Shown: positions 10,011 through 20,610 of the stretch, in pieces
Layout: each line of letters starts with the position of its first letter
Numbering within the stretch: position 1 is the first letter of the stretch
NCBI GenBank assembly: GCA_026826555.1
Contig: JAKSZT010054568.1
Span: forward strand, 10,318,085-10,382,084
Direction: 5' to 3'
Source: Tolypeutes matacus
Lineage: Eukaryota; Chordata; Mammalia; Cingulata; Chlamyphoridae
Length of the DNA stretch: 64,000 bases
The notes under the pieces: model-generated
What the model was told of the DNA's origin: nothing
Databases searched by the model: none
What the model saw: the letters and a program-made list of their open reading frames with translations, nothing else
Made by a program: the position numbers and the translations under genes

Positions 10011-13000
10011 CAGTGGCTCACTCACATGGATGTTTGTTGGAAAGAGGCCTTATTTCCTCCCTGGCTGTTGGGAAGAGGCTCAGTTTCTTGTCATAAGGCT
10101 TCTTGACCTCCTCCCGCAGTGGAGCAGTTTCCCCTAGGGCAGTTGCCCGTGAGAGAGCAGAGAGGAGGCCTCAGTGCCTTTTATGCACGCACCATTGTGT
10201 CTGCCCATTGTCCAGCCTCACACCGGACGGGAGGGGAATTAAGAACTGTTTTTTGAAGGGAGTACCAAAGAATTTGTCAGAAATGTTTGTGACCTTTCTC
10301 TACATGTCGTTCTTTGTAGACCTATTTTTGGTTATATTTTTCCTTTTAACCACCTGCTCATTTTGAAACTCTTTGGAATTAAAAGCTATTAAATATTTGA
10401 ATTTTGGAATGCAGGATGACTATTTCACCTGTCTTCATATAAAACTTTACATTAATGACATTAATAATTATCACTTTAAGCTCCCACATTTATTTTAGTT
10501 GCTTCTTACTGTATTGCTTAAAGGCAGAGGTAGGACCCGCAGGAATAGAGAAGTTAAGCAATTTACTGAGTGTTACACATTTAAGAAGTAAATCCTTTAT
10601 TCTTAACCTACCTTCCCACCTTTTTTGACTTGGGATGATGTAATCAGTGGTCCCTTTTTGACTTCATTTCATTCACCAGACTTTTGGATCTGGCTGATCT
10701 CACGGAAATGCATTCCTTAATTTGATATTAGATGATAACAGAGAAAGGAATGTGTTCGAGAGAGGGGCTTGTAGGTGAGAGTCCAAGCTTAGTCACGGCT
10801 GACACAGCTGGAGAGAAGCACAGGCAGGAGGAGGCGCCCGCTCAGAGACTTCTTCTAGGGCTCTGGTGTGTGCCCTTGCGGGGGCGCCGTGGCCTGGCTG
10901 TGCGGGGGTGAGGGGGAGCGCGGCGCTCCCCTGGCTGGAGGCTGTGGCCCACAGGCAGGCTTCCTCCTCCCTCTCTCATCCTCTCTCTCCCTTTCTAGGA
11001 GACCAAAAGTCTTAGCTCTTTTACGGTCTCACATCTAATTCAGTCAGGCCTGCCTGGATTATCCTTAAAGTCTATTGATTTAGGGAATTTAAATTACATC
11101 TGCAAAATCCCTTCCCAGCAACACCTATAGTAGTGTTTAATGGGATAACTGGGGATTGGGGACTAGCCAGTCTAACACCTGAAAGATAATCACGCCTGTC
11201 ACTTTCATTTTTGTTTTAGTGCTTTCTAAATAATTGCAAGCATTTCAAGGGTATGATGTTGGCACCAGATTCTGTATTAAGTGGCATGTGCATTTATTAT
11301 TGAGAAACTTTTATATATTTCTCCGTTTTCTCTATTACATGTTAGTGTTTCTAAAGCATGGGTGTGTTTTCCTAGTAATAATATTATGAATCCTAGTACT
11401 ACACCATCTCTTTCTTTTAGAACCTGTTTAGATTAGATTAGACCATCATTTACCTTGGATTTGACTTGAACTTCTGAAGCACAGAAAGGAGATTGATGGG
11501 GCATCTTGTAGAAGTGTCATCCCTTTCAGTGATATGTTTTTTTTCCCCTCCAACCCATTTTGTAGCTTACAAATGAAGGGCCATATACAAATTATTTTCT
11601 TTTTTTCCTGGGAATATTGAAAATTATTTTAAGTTTTTATCACTTATTAAAATATAAAAGGCTTTACTTTTTTTTCTTTTTGGCCTAAATACTCAAATTG
11701 TATTGGATTTATAATGTAGTTTAGAATTATTTATCTTATAATTGAAAGTTGCATTTTGAATTAAATATATGCCCATTTCATTGAGGAAACATTTCCTTGA
11801 GCCCCTTCATGCTAGGTACTGAGAATTTAACAATGAGCATGCCTTGCACTCATAGAGCTTAAATTGTTATAAAGGAGGTAGATTATTAGAAAGATAATCA
11901 CAGTAAATTGGTATTAAGAGAATGAAAAGTAAAGGCACATTTAGGAAGGGCACTTAAATCAGACATTTTATATGAAGAAGAGAATATGGCGATGTCAAAG
12001 GAGAGAGTGACGTCTAAGCTGGCCTAAGAATATTTTCGGGACAATAATTTAAGCTCTTTGGTTTAACATGAACTGATTTTAGTATGTGTTCTTAGGGTCT
12101 AGAAGCTCACTGTGGTAAACAGAAGATCAGTACTGTCAGTGAGAGTACAAGGTTATACTCATTTACTTTGTATTCAAGTCTTTTTCTCTCTCACATTGGT
12201 CATGTATTACTTAAAATTAGAAGAACGTCCAAAAGGCAAAATGTGAAAAATGAAATAGCAAAAATGTTTAAAGTCCCAAGTGCTAGAAGTGAGACTACTG
12301 TGAACTGACTTCTTGGAAATGAGATTTTGCTGGGTTTGTTTTTTACGTGATTTACCAAATGGTACATTAATATACAAGTTTTTATTGGCATAAAGAAAGC
12401 AATATTGTCCAATACTGAGAATTTTAAATTGACATACCCAAGATAAATGTGTGCTAATTTATAATAATATATTTAAAGTAGGGTGCATTATTCATTGTTT
12501 ATTGACATTTCTTCTCATCCTATTAGCAAAACTTTAGAAGGAAAAAAATGTCAAGAATAGTTGTGTAAATTTAATGCAGGCAGTGTGTTAGGTGGCATGT
12601 ACCTTTATAGTGATTGCATTTCACAGGCAAAATAGTATAAGACTGTAGGATACGTTAAAATACACAAATTACATTGCCGTTCTTGGTACACATTCATCTG
12701 TATGGTTGAAGTCCACAGGTGCTCTGGACAACCCTTGTATTATAGTTTCTAAATCCTAGTGGATTAAGAGGAGACATTTTACTGCTTCACACCTTCATCC
12801 ATTCATTCAGTCTACTCTTCACTATTTCTTGGCCCTTTGATGTTTTCTTTGGCATGCTTGGACTTCTCTTTCCCTTACCTCAGGCTTACCAAGCCTTCTC
12901 TGTAATTTTGGACTTTCTGATTTGGTCACCAGGTTCTGATTAGGAGTTAGCATTAACCAGTGCTCTCTTGGATGCCTGAGGGCTAAGCTCACACTTAGGA

Positions 13001-13160
13001 AGTGTATTGGAAGGTCAGAGTTGTTGTGACCTTTTATCCTATAATTTTTAAATTCAGTCCTTGTGATTCTGGTTTTGAATTAATTTGGAAGTCAGTGTTA
13101 ACAAGCTCTTTTGTCAATTGTTGCTTCCACAATCATGAAATCATTTGTACATATTTACAG

Positions 13161-13274
13161 GTGAAGACCCAGAAGAAAGACGTGGACAGGTTTTAATCCT
13201 TTTAGTGGAGCAAGCACTGCGTTTCCATGACTACAAGGCAGCCAACATGTACTGTCGGGAGCTGATGGCGACAG
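13161..13274 (+). CDS. NBAS: NBAS coding exon C (114 bp)
   Basis: The acceptor is catatttacag and the donor is gtgaag, a weak match after GT. The exon is again 114 bp and symmetric (phase 1/1). The translation opens GEDPE and continues EERRGQVLILLVEQALRFHD, then YKAANMYCRELMATG, a classic helix-turn-helix of solenoid type. The frame stays open for about 120 bases past the donor, but the sequence there no longer resembles the family and the frame then stops, so intron retention is the only coding reading of that extension. Confidence 0.96.
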
Positions 13275-14934
13275 GTGAAGTACACAGCTTCCCTAACACT
13301 GTGCTTGTGTCCTCTTTACATGTTGAACAATGGCAAAGGTCTGTTCTGAAATCAATTGGCCTGAGTGGTAAGCCAGCCACATTTTGTTTCTAAATCTTGA
13401 GAAATGTTTTTTGAGTACAGATAAGCCTGTATGCCATGTGCTTATTTATTAATACAAATACCTTACTGGGTTCAGGGGCCGTATTTTATCTAAGATTTTG
13501 TTGTGCTTTCCATCCCATATTAAAACATGTTCTTAATTTTAAGAACTATTTTATATAAAATATTATCATGCCATTTTATGTATTCATTATATAAAAGAAA
13601 ACTTAGGTGTTTGGAAGTATTTCTAACTTGCAACTATATAATCAGTATTTCTGTTTTTTATTTTCAGATAACACAAAACTTTTGAAATTAATGTTGAGAA
13701 ATTAGAAGTCATTTGCAACCCTAAAATTTTCCATATTGAAATTTAAATTTAGGTCTCTGGAGGATAAGCAGATTTTATTGCAGAATAAGTTCTCTGTTAA
13801 AGAACGTCTCTCCCAGTGGAGTCGGAAGTGATATGGGCTCCATACCAGATTATCTGCTTCCTGTGGCTGTGCCTGACTCAGTGGAGGCCTGTCTCATAGC
13901 AAGTGGTTAAAAACTTCCCTTCGAGACACTCTTGGAAATGTACACTTGTGATTTGTGCACATTTTGCATGTACACATCTATGAAAACATTTCAGAGCCCT
14001 GGAAAAAGCGCAATGCTTCATGAACTCATCTTCAGAAAATTGGTTTCATTAAATGATTGTGTTCTTTAATATTAACCAATGGATTTGCCCCATTAAGTTA
14101 AGAAAAATTATGATTTTCTGTAAAAAGTTTGTTGTATTAAGCCCAAACATTTTCTTTAGAGCTTTGTAATAATTTTATTCTTGTAAAGGTGAGGCCTGGA
14201 TTAATTTTTATTTTATATGCTTAGGGAACTTATTCTGGATGAGGCCTTGGTACTTGGGGAAAAAAGACCTATTCTCAAACTGAACTCCTTAAAATAAGAA
14301 TAGAAGGATGCTTTAAGAATTCAGAGTATAGTATGTATAGGAAAGAAATCTCTGCTGGGCCTTGGGTTGGGTTCAGTTTTCGGCACTCTGGCCTCGGTGG
14401 ACGGTTCTGTGCCTCAGTGTCTAATAATTTCTCTACTTCTTGCACTTTTCAAGTTACAAAGTGCTTTCAAATATAAATGCTATTTAATCCTTTCAGCAGC
14501 CCAATGGGTAAGGCATCAGTGTTTTTAATCTCTTTGTAATAGTGAAAGAAAGTTGATATCTGGAACTTCCTCTGGCTTACCAAGTTCAGGGTTGGGCCAT
14601 ATCCTAAGTCTTCTGAATTCAGATATCCAGATTTCGACTCAACATCAAAGCTTAGTAGATTATTTATAGCCATCTAAAATTTATCAGACTCTGTCAGCAA
14701 AATCTCTCTGGAATAGTGCCGGACTTTCTGGACAGTAAACCAGCCTAATCTTTCTTCTCTCTTTTAGATTGTTATGCATTTCTGTTTCTATAAAAACATG
14801 TGCCACTGATGACCAGGATTTTGCCTTCATAGTGCAAAACATGAACATGAATTCATTGCATCCCTCGTCCTAGGTTGGAGCTTTTTCCTTTTTCTGGAAA
14901 TCAGCATAGTTCATTTCTTTTGCCCATTTTGTAG
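13275..14934 (+). other. NBAS intron C-D (1,660 bp)
   Basis: AT-rich intron. The segment near 14340-14650 may be a MIR- or L3-like remnant, but the match is too weak to call. I see nothing else. Confidence 0.6.
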
Positions 14935-15092
14935 GTTATTCTAGAAGTTGGGATGTTTGCAGCCAGTTAGGACAGTCGGAAGGTTACCAGGACCTGGCTG
15001 CTCGTCAGGAGCTCATGGCTTTTGCTTTGACACATTGTCCTCCCAGCAGCATTGAACTTCTTTTGACAGCTAGCAGCTCTTTGCAGACGCAA
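14935..15092 (+). CDS. NBAS: NBAS coding exon D (158 bp)
   Basis: The acceptor is gcccattttgtag and the donor is gtaagt. The exon enters in phase 1 and leaves in phase 0. The translation includes SWDVCSQLGQSEGYQDLAA followed by RQELMAFALTHCPPSSIELL and a serine-rich end (ASSSLQTQ). The RQELMAFALTHCPP stretch is a strong NBAS signature in my reading. It lies 797 bp upstream of exon E. Confidence 0.96.
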
Positions 15093-15889
15093 GTAAGTAC
15101 TCCTAGTAAAAGCAAGCGTGATGTTCAGAAACACATTTTTTTGGGTGTGTGGATCTGAGACATGTCTTGGTAATATTATTTTAATTCATGAAACAAAAAT
15201 AGCTTATTGCTTATGTGAAAAGGAATTTGAAGATACTAGAATATAAAATGAAGTAATGAAGTAATGTTACAGGGCAGGTAATGAAGTAATGTTACAGGGC
15301 AGGTTTGACATGAATAGAGAGTAATATTAGGAAATAAATTACTGAATATAATGGGGAATGTTAATGTTGACAAGAATAAGACATGAAAGGAATGGTCATG
15401 TAAAGTTATGTGACGCCGTGTAGTGAAAGCCCGTGATTCTCATAGAGGAGGTGGGCTGCGTGTGCGGTGGCACCGCTTTCCTAGAGGGGTCTTTGGAAAT
15501 GGTAGGGGGAAGGGGTCGTTTGTTGGAGAGATGCAAAATGTCCTACAATGCGCAGGATTGGATTGCGCAAGGGAGACTTGTCCTGCAGAATGCCAGCGTT
15601 GCCCTTGTTGAGAAGGTGGCTGTGCAGAGATTCTGGAATTATATTTGCATCTCTCAGTCATTTGTTACTCTGTAAGTGAGGTTTTTCACAGTTGAACCCC
15701 ACTTCTGAAACTGTTGCATCGTTGTGAGGTTGTTCATGAAATCCTAAAATGAGCCTGTTACTAAATACTCTTTCATGAAATAGCAAGTTTTTCCCTTCAA
15801 AGATTAATTTCCTAATTTCAAGCCTTTTTTTGTAAAGGCTTTACCACTCCTTTTCCACCCAGATACAATGTATCCTGTTCTTGTTTCAG
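15093..15889 (+). other. NBAS intron D-E (797 bp)
   Basis: A plain intron apart from a 25-bp direct duplication at 15254-15304. Overlapping short open frames near 15423-15675 occur on both strands and show no family resemblance. Confidence 0.7.
15254..15304 (+). repeat. Perfect 25-bp tandem duplication
   Basis: Two identical copies of a 25-base unit (aatgaagtaatgttacaggg and the next five bases) lie head to tail with no mismatch, about 160 bases after exon D. The identity points to a recent event. Confidence 0.9.
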
Positions 15890-15979
15890 ATTCTTTATCA
15901 AAGAGTAAATTTCCAGATCCATCCAGAAGCAGGAGAAAACATCAATGTTTCACCATTAATTAGTAAAGCTCTACAAGAG
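15890..15979 (+). CDS. NBAS: NBAS coding exon E (90 bp)
   Basis: The acceptor is cctgttcttgtttcag, with a long pyrimidine tract; the donor is gtaagt. The exon is exactly 30 codons, phase 0 at both ends. The translation starts ILYQRVNFQIHPEAGENIN and ends LISKALQE. The sequence is polar and probably part of a loop or linker. It is followed by the largest intron of the window (22.7 kb). Confidence 0.95.
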
Positions 15980-17539
15980 GTAAGTCAGGATGAGGGGGAA
16001 AGAAATGGGACGGGAATTGTCTCACCTGATGTATGCGCCCGTGTGTGCGTGTGCACACACTACTTTTAAACTTCGTTCTTGATGCGAAATATAACATTCA
16101 TATTGAAAAGTGTACAGACCAAGAATGTCCAGCTCAGTTAATTGTCTCAAAGGAAATGTCTTTGTACCCACTATACAGATCAGCATTCTTTAGGGTCCCG
16201 CTCTGTGCTGCCATTCTGTACTGATAATCTTTCTTGCTCTGATCCCATCTGAGATCTCGTTCTCTGCAGCGTTCCCTCCCTTGTGCTCCCGAGCGTTCTC
16301 CCACGATGCTGCCTCAGCGCTTGTCTGTGGCTTGGCAAGGTAACTGCAGGGGAAGTGCTCTGCGTTCTCTCCGTGCAGTGCACAGGCGTTATGTACTAAG
16401 TGCCCAGTAAATGCTTGGAGACCCCCATTGCATAAAGATCAGTCTGTTGCAAAAATGAATTAGGAAGTTGATTTAAGCCTAAAAATAATGGCATTTTCCA
16501 TTTACTTCATATTTATGGGTTATGATGGCTGTTAAGACCCTGTGCTGTTTGGGCCACTGAAAGGGGTGAGTGTTAAGTGCAGAGGTTCAGAGTGCTTCTG
16601 CTGGGCTCGCTCCGTGAGCTCATTCTGAGTCCTCATTCTTCCTAAAGCCCAGGAAGGCCTTTTGGGGGTCCTGCTTTCTCCTCTGGAATGAATTGGAAGA
16701 TTCGGCCGGCCCCATGGTAGCTCCTGTGGAGAAGGCCTGCTGTGTTACCACAAGTGGGCACCTCCCGTCTTTAGTAAATGAACGAGGTCTCCAGCCAGCC
16801 AGGAGCAGGAACCCTTCCAAAATGGTTGTGTTTCGCCTTTTTTTTTAGCTCCTTAAAAGCTTTCCTGTCTTTTTCTTTTTGTAGCAAGTTGTAATGGATG
16901 TAGAGCTCATGAGTGCTAATCCAAACCTTCAATGAACACATTACGGCTTTGATTCATGAAGCACATTTCAGAAGATTATAGCTTCTATTATTAGATTAAA
17001 ATATAGTACTTACCTGTAATATGCCGTGTGTTACACATTAACAGTAGATAGAATAAGCGCCATTAAAGTCTAACTTATAAACCAGTACTGATTTTATGCG
17101 TGATCTGCTTAATACTCAAGACTTTCATTACTTTAGTTGTAAAAATAATGATTTTTACGTATATGTTTGAGCAAAGTGAAAATGTAATTGCTATTCAGTG
17201 GCACTTGCGTGAGTACACGTGTTCCCTACAACTTTAAAGATACTGCCATTGTCCCTGTGAACAAGACGTTTGTTTATCAACAGAACAAAATGACTAATTT
17301 GTGAATAACTACCCAAATTATACTTTTGCAGTTCCTTATTAATGCTGTTGATTAGGCTTTTTAGATGTGACGGTTTCCACCACTTAGAGTGTATTAACGT
17401 TTTGTTTCGCTGGCATGACTTAGATAGCTTCGCCAGTAGTGGTTCCTCCAGATAAATCTAATTAGAGTCAGAAATGGATTGTATACAAGGTTCCCATTAA
17501 AAAACAATTTTTTACTCTGGGAAAAATTGTTACGAGCAT

Positions 17540-17819
17540 TCGAAGTGGCTGCAGGACTAATTAACGGGGCCGCAGCCGGAGGCTGGAAGAGAAGGAGAGG
17601 CCAGCAGAGGCTGCCCTGTGCATTGCCACGTGACAAAAGGCAGGGACCGAGGACCCCTGGCAGCCGCAATGCCACAGTCTTTGGGAGAAGGCATTGCTTT
17701 GAGCGCCCCGTGACTTTGGGCTTCTCCTAGCCTGAAAACTGTGAGCCAGTAACACAGTTATTGCTTGTTGGAACCAGCCCATCACAGGGTATTTGTTTTA
17801 GTAGCCTGTTAACTGAACA
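17540..17819 (-). mobile_element. MaLR-like solo LTR, antisense
   Basis: On the plus strand it reads from ccggaggctggaagagaagg through ctgccctgtgcattgccacg to gtgagccagtaac and ttttagtagcctgttaactg, mirroring the layout of the sense copies at 9073 and 28103. The 3' boundary (ctgaaca) matches the complement of their TGT(c/t) start. The other end is approximate. Confidence 0.65.
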
Positions 17820-17829
17820 GGGCTATTTC

Positions 17830-18500
17830 TACTTTCTTAGCTATTCTGAGTGATGCTGCTATGAACATTCTCATACAAGGCTTTGTATGAAAGTAGATTT
17901 TCATTTCTCTTGTATGGACACCTAGGAGAGGAATTATATGCCCTTTGGTAAATTCATGTTTAACATTTTAAGGAACTGACAACCCGTTTTCCAAAGTGGC
18001 TGTACCATTTTACATCCCCACCAGGAACGCATAAGGGTTCCTGTTTCTCACACTAGTCACTGCCTTTTTGATTTTAACCATTCTTTGGGTACGGTGTCAT
18101 TAGAGTTTTAGTTTGCATTTTGCTAACAACTATATAATAATCTACTGATGCTGAACATTTTTCTGTGCTTATTGGTGTCCTTTGGTAAAGTGACAGTCCA
18201 AATAGTTTGCCCATTTTTAAACTAGGTTATTTGTCTTCGTATTCAGTTGTAACAGTTTTTTTTTTTTTTTTTTTAAAGATTTTATTTATTTATTCATTTA
18301 TCCCCCCCTTGCTGCTTGTGCTCACTGGGTCAGCTAACCACGCCGTGCGGGCGGGCTTGCCTTCACCAGGAGGCCCCGGGAACCGAACCCGGGGCCTCCC
18401 ATATGGTAAACGGGAGCCCCACTGATTGAGCCACAGCCGCTTCCCAAGTTGTAACAGTTTTTATGTTACTGATATAAACCCTTTATCACTGCCACCCCAG
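17830..18500 (-). mobile_element. Old L1 3' UTR, antisense, split by a DAS SINE
   Basis: The plus strand carries the familiar antisense L1 3' region (gatgctgctatgaacattc, gttttccaaagtggctgtac, tttgattttaaccattcttt). At 18261 it is interrupted by the DAS SINE and resumes after 18446, with the duplicated target (agttgtaacagttttt) showing the order of events. Ends are approximate. Confidence 0.8.
18261..18446 (-). mobile_element. Young DAS SINE, monomer, antisense, with 16-bp target duplication
   Basis: The reverse complement of a full DAS monomer, nearly identical to the copy at 5959-6151. The T-run on the left is its A-tail; the box A/B head is on the right (ending ttccca). A perfect 16-bp duplication, agttgtaacagttttt, lies at 18245-18260 and 18447-18462, inside the older L1 fragment. 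Confidence 0.95.
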
Positions 18501-18599
18501 TCTTACTGTGTTCAAATGAATGTGTCAAACATGTCCCCCTCCCCCCACCATGCCGGCAAGCTGTGCTGTTTCTTCTGGAGTCCTTCTCCGGTCAGGAAA

Positions 18600-18975
18600 A
18601 GCTCTTCCTTCTGAGGACTGAATCTGCCCCACAAGACGGGGTCACATCCCTACCCCTGACCCTGTGAGTGGCAACGCATTTGCAAATAGCATCATCGAAG
18701 GTCCTGTTAAGATGATGCCAATCTGAATTAGGGTGGACCTTAATCCATGTGGCTAGAGTCCTTATAAGCTAGGGACATTTGGACATGGGAAGGAGAAAGG
18801 GGCCATGGGGAGGAGGCAGGGACTGCTTCCCTCTAAGCCTCTGCCAGCACGCGACAAGCTTCAGAGAAGGCACCTTGGGTATGAGCTTCTAGCCTCCAAA
18901 ACCGTAAGCCGATGAATTCCTGTTGTTTAATACAGGCCCTCTGTGGTCTGCTGTTCTGGCAGCCTGGCGAGCTGA
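18600..18975 (-). repeat. MLT1/MaLR-like LTR, antisense
   Basis: The plus strand contains ttagggtggaccttaatcc, gagtccttataagctaggga, a tagcctccaaaaccgtaagc segment and cctgttgtttaatacaggcc, the standard 3'-to-5' order of an antisense MLT1-type LTR. Its terminal part runs into the minisatellite at 18930-19105. Confidence 0.65.
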
Positions 18976-19105
18976 GCCGCCGTCCTCTGGTTGTCCTGGG
19001 GGGCNNNNNNNNNNGAGCCGCCGTCCTCTGGTTGTCCTGGGGGGCTGCTCTGTGGTCTTCTAGGGCAGCCTGGCCCGCTGAGGTGCCGTCCTCTGGTTGC
19101 TGAGG
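18930..19105. repeat. GC-rich minisatellite containing the assembly gap
   Basis: A unit of roughly 65-70 bases (ctctgtggtct ... gcagcctggc ... gccgtcctctggttgtcctg) occurs at least twice. A 31-base block is identical on both sides of the 10-N gap (18974-19004 and 19015-19045), and a third, diverged copy of the core follows at about 19066-19100. The gap is probably a placeholder for unassembled copies. Confidence 0.8.
19005..19014. other. Assembly gap (10 N)
   Basis: Ten consecutive N. The round number suggests a fixed-size placeholder instead of a measured gap. It lies inside a tandem repeat, so the true length is unknown. Any open frame crossing it is meaningless. Confidence 0.98.
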
Positions 19106-19339
19106 TCGTTAGTCTTGCTGTCGACCCTGATCGCCTCCTTCTCCTACACCACATCCAGCCTGTCAGGATCTTCACAGCGGGCTTGGAATGTGACCTTATT
19201 TTGCCACCTCCACTGTGTTCCCCCACCCTGTTAAATTATCGTCATGTCTCATCTAGATTCCTGTTTGTCTCTCTGCTTCTGCCCTTCTCTCGCTATAGTC
19301 TCTGCTCAACAAGAAAGCCAGACGTTTTTTAAAAAATAT

Positions 19340-19810
19340 GTCAGAGCATGCCACGCTTCTCCTTAAAACCTTTTGCTCCTCTCAGAGTAAAACCAAGTGT
19401 CACAGTCCCCAGGGGGCCTGCCCCCGTACAGACCCCAGCCCAGCCAGCACTAGTCCCTGGGTTTTCCTGCCGCCTCTGGCCTGCACTTGCTGTACTCTCT
19501 CTGGAATGTTCTTCTCCCAAATATCCACATGGTTTTCCCTCCACTCCCTGCTCCAGTGTCACCTAGGGAGGTCTTTCCAGGTCTCCCTGTACAACTCTAA
19601 TGGCCCTTCCCCCGACATCACCACCACTTTATTTTCCTCCCCAGCTCTTATCACATTGCTCATCTCACATGCTTCTCTGACATGCTTTGCATTTATTTTC
19701 TGCTGCTCTCTTCCTGGAATGTACCCCCCCATCACTGCTTTATTTCTAGCATCTAAAACAGTGCCTGTCACATACAGATATCTCAGGTTTTGTTGAAGAA
19801 TGAATGAATA
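19340..19810 (-). repeat. L2 LINE 3' region, antisense
   Basis: The plus strand shows the standard antisense L2 order: ctctggaatgttcttctccc, ccagtgtcacctagggaggt, cttatcacattgctcatctc, aacagtgcctgtcacataca and gaatgaatgaa at the end. Open frames in both strands here are products of this GC-balanced repeat. Confidence 0.8.
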
Positions 19811-19999
19811 AAGAGGATGGTGAGATACTGATGTGGTGGGGATAAATTCTTTTATTACATGGAGAAGAATATTTGAATGGGGTCCAATTTTATGTGTTCC
19901 TAGTTCATTGGCGAATATTTTCATGTTGTGGATACTTTTACATCCATGTATAGCCATGGCAGTGTATGTGGTCTTAGCATGAATTCTTGCGTGCTGAGG

Positions 20000-20300
20000 C
20001 CCCTATGTAGCTGTCACATCATGCTTGGCTCCTGCTGGGAAGCCTTCCCTGCCTCTAGCGACAGCCTCCCCAACCCCTACCCATAGGCCGTCTCACCTGC
20101 TCTCTATGGCTCTGATTTCTTACCTAACTGAGAGCACGTAGCACAGGCTACAGCAAGTCGCCTTGTTTCCCTTTCTCCATAATGTGCTGTGAGTTCCCTG
20201 AGAACAGGGTCCACATCTGAGTTGTCATGGTAACTGTTGCTTAGCACTAGGCCTTAACCCTAGTAGACATGCCAGAAATAGGTGTTTAATGAACATGTTT
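20000..20300 (-). repeat. L2 LINE remnant, antisense
   Basis: The plus strand contains aagccttccctgcctctagc, gtgagttccctgagaacagg and the ataggtgtttaatgaacatg end, typical of antisense L2. Ends are approximate. Confidence 0.65.
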
Positions 20301-20359
20301 TGTGGGCACATCTAAAACCCAAAATCCTTTATCAAAAGGGAACAGGGGATAGGGAGCTA

Positions 20360-20610
20360 AGGCTGAAAATGCACAGTGTTTCTATCTCGGGTAACGGGTG
20401 CTGGTGCTGGCAGCACAGCATGGTGGGCATAGCCAATGGCACTGAGTTCTATGTCTGAATGTGGTCGAAGGGGGATATTCTAGGTCATATATGTGTTGTT
20501 AGAATAAAAATTAAAAGTAAAATCTATGGCCCTGTGCTCCACAGTGAACTCTGAGCTAAACCATGGATTCGAGTTCATAGTATAGTTATTAAAATGTGCG
20601 AAAAAAGTGA
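20360..20610 (+). mobile_element. L1 3' UTR fragment of xenarthran type, sense
   Basis: It includes gaatgtggtcgaaggggg, taggtcatatatgtgttgtt, agaataaaaattaaaa and cagtgaactctgagctaaac. These are landmarks that I associate with xenarthran L1 3' ends; the antisense counterpart occurs at 29915-30430. Ends are approximate. Confidence 0.6.

Larger units (their letters stand above)
6331..13160 (+). other. NBAS intron B-C (6,830 bp)
   Basis: The first kilobase holds two adjoining DAS insertions (6880-7317). Between 8.4 and 10.0 kb lie MaLR-like LTRs. At 10862-10950 there is a short GC-rich patch with a 9-bp-arm palindrome. At about 11780-12020 lies an L2-like remnant (gaggaaacatttccttgagc onward). 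From 12.0 to 13.1 kb I see only AT-rich unassigned sequence. No coding exon is detected. Confidence 0.75.

Noticed and set aside
10862..10950. Possible CpG-island promoter
   Set aside because: Under 100 bases of GC-rich sequence in an intron, with no exon or transcription signal beside it.
13275..13393. Extension of NBAS exon C past its donor
   Set aside because: The protein match ends exactly at the gtgaag donor and resumes in exon D. The remaining frame is intron read-through.
18991..19332. Open frames crossing the N-run
   Set aside because: They pass through unknown bases inside a minisatellite, so they cannot be read as proteins.
19338..19796. Open frame of 152 codons
   Set aside because: It is a translation of an antisense L2 remnant.
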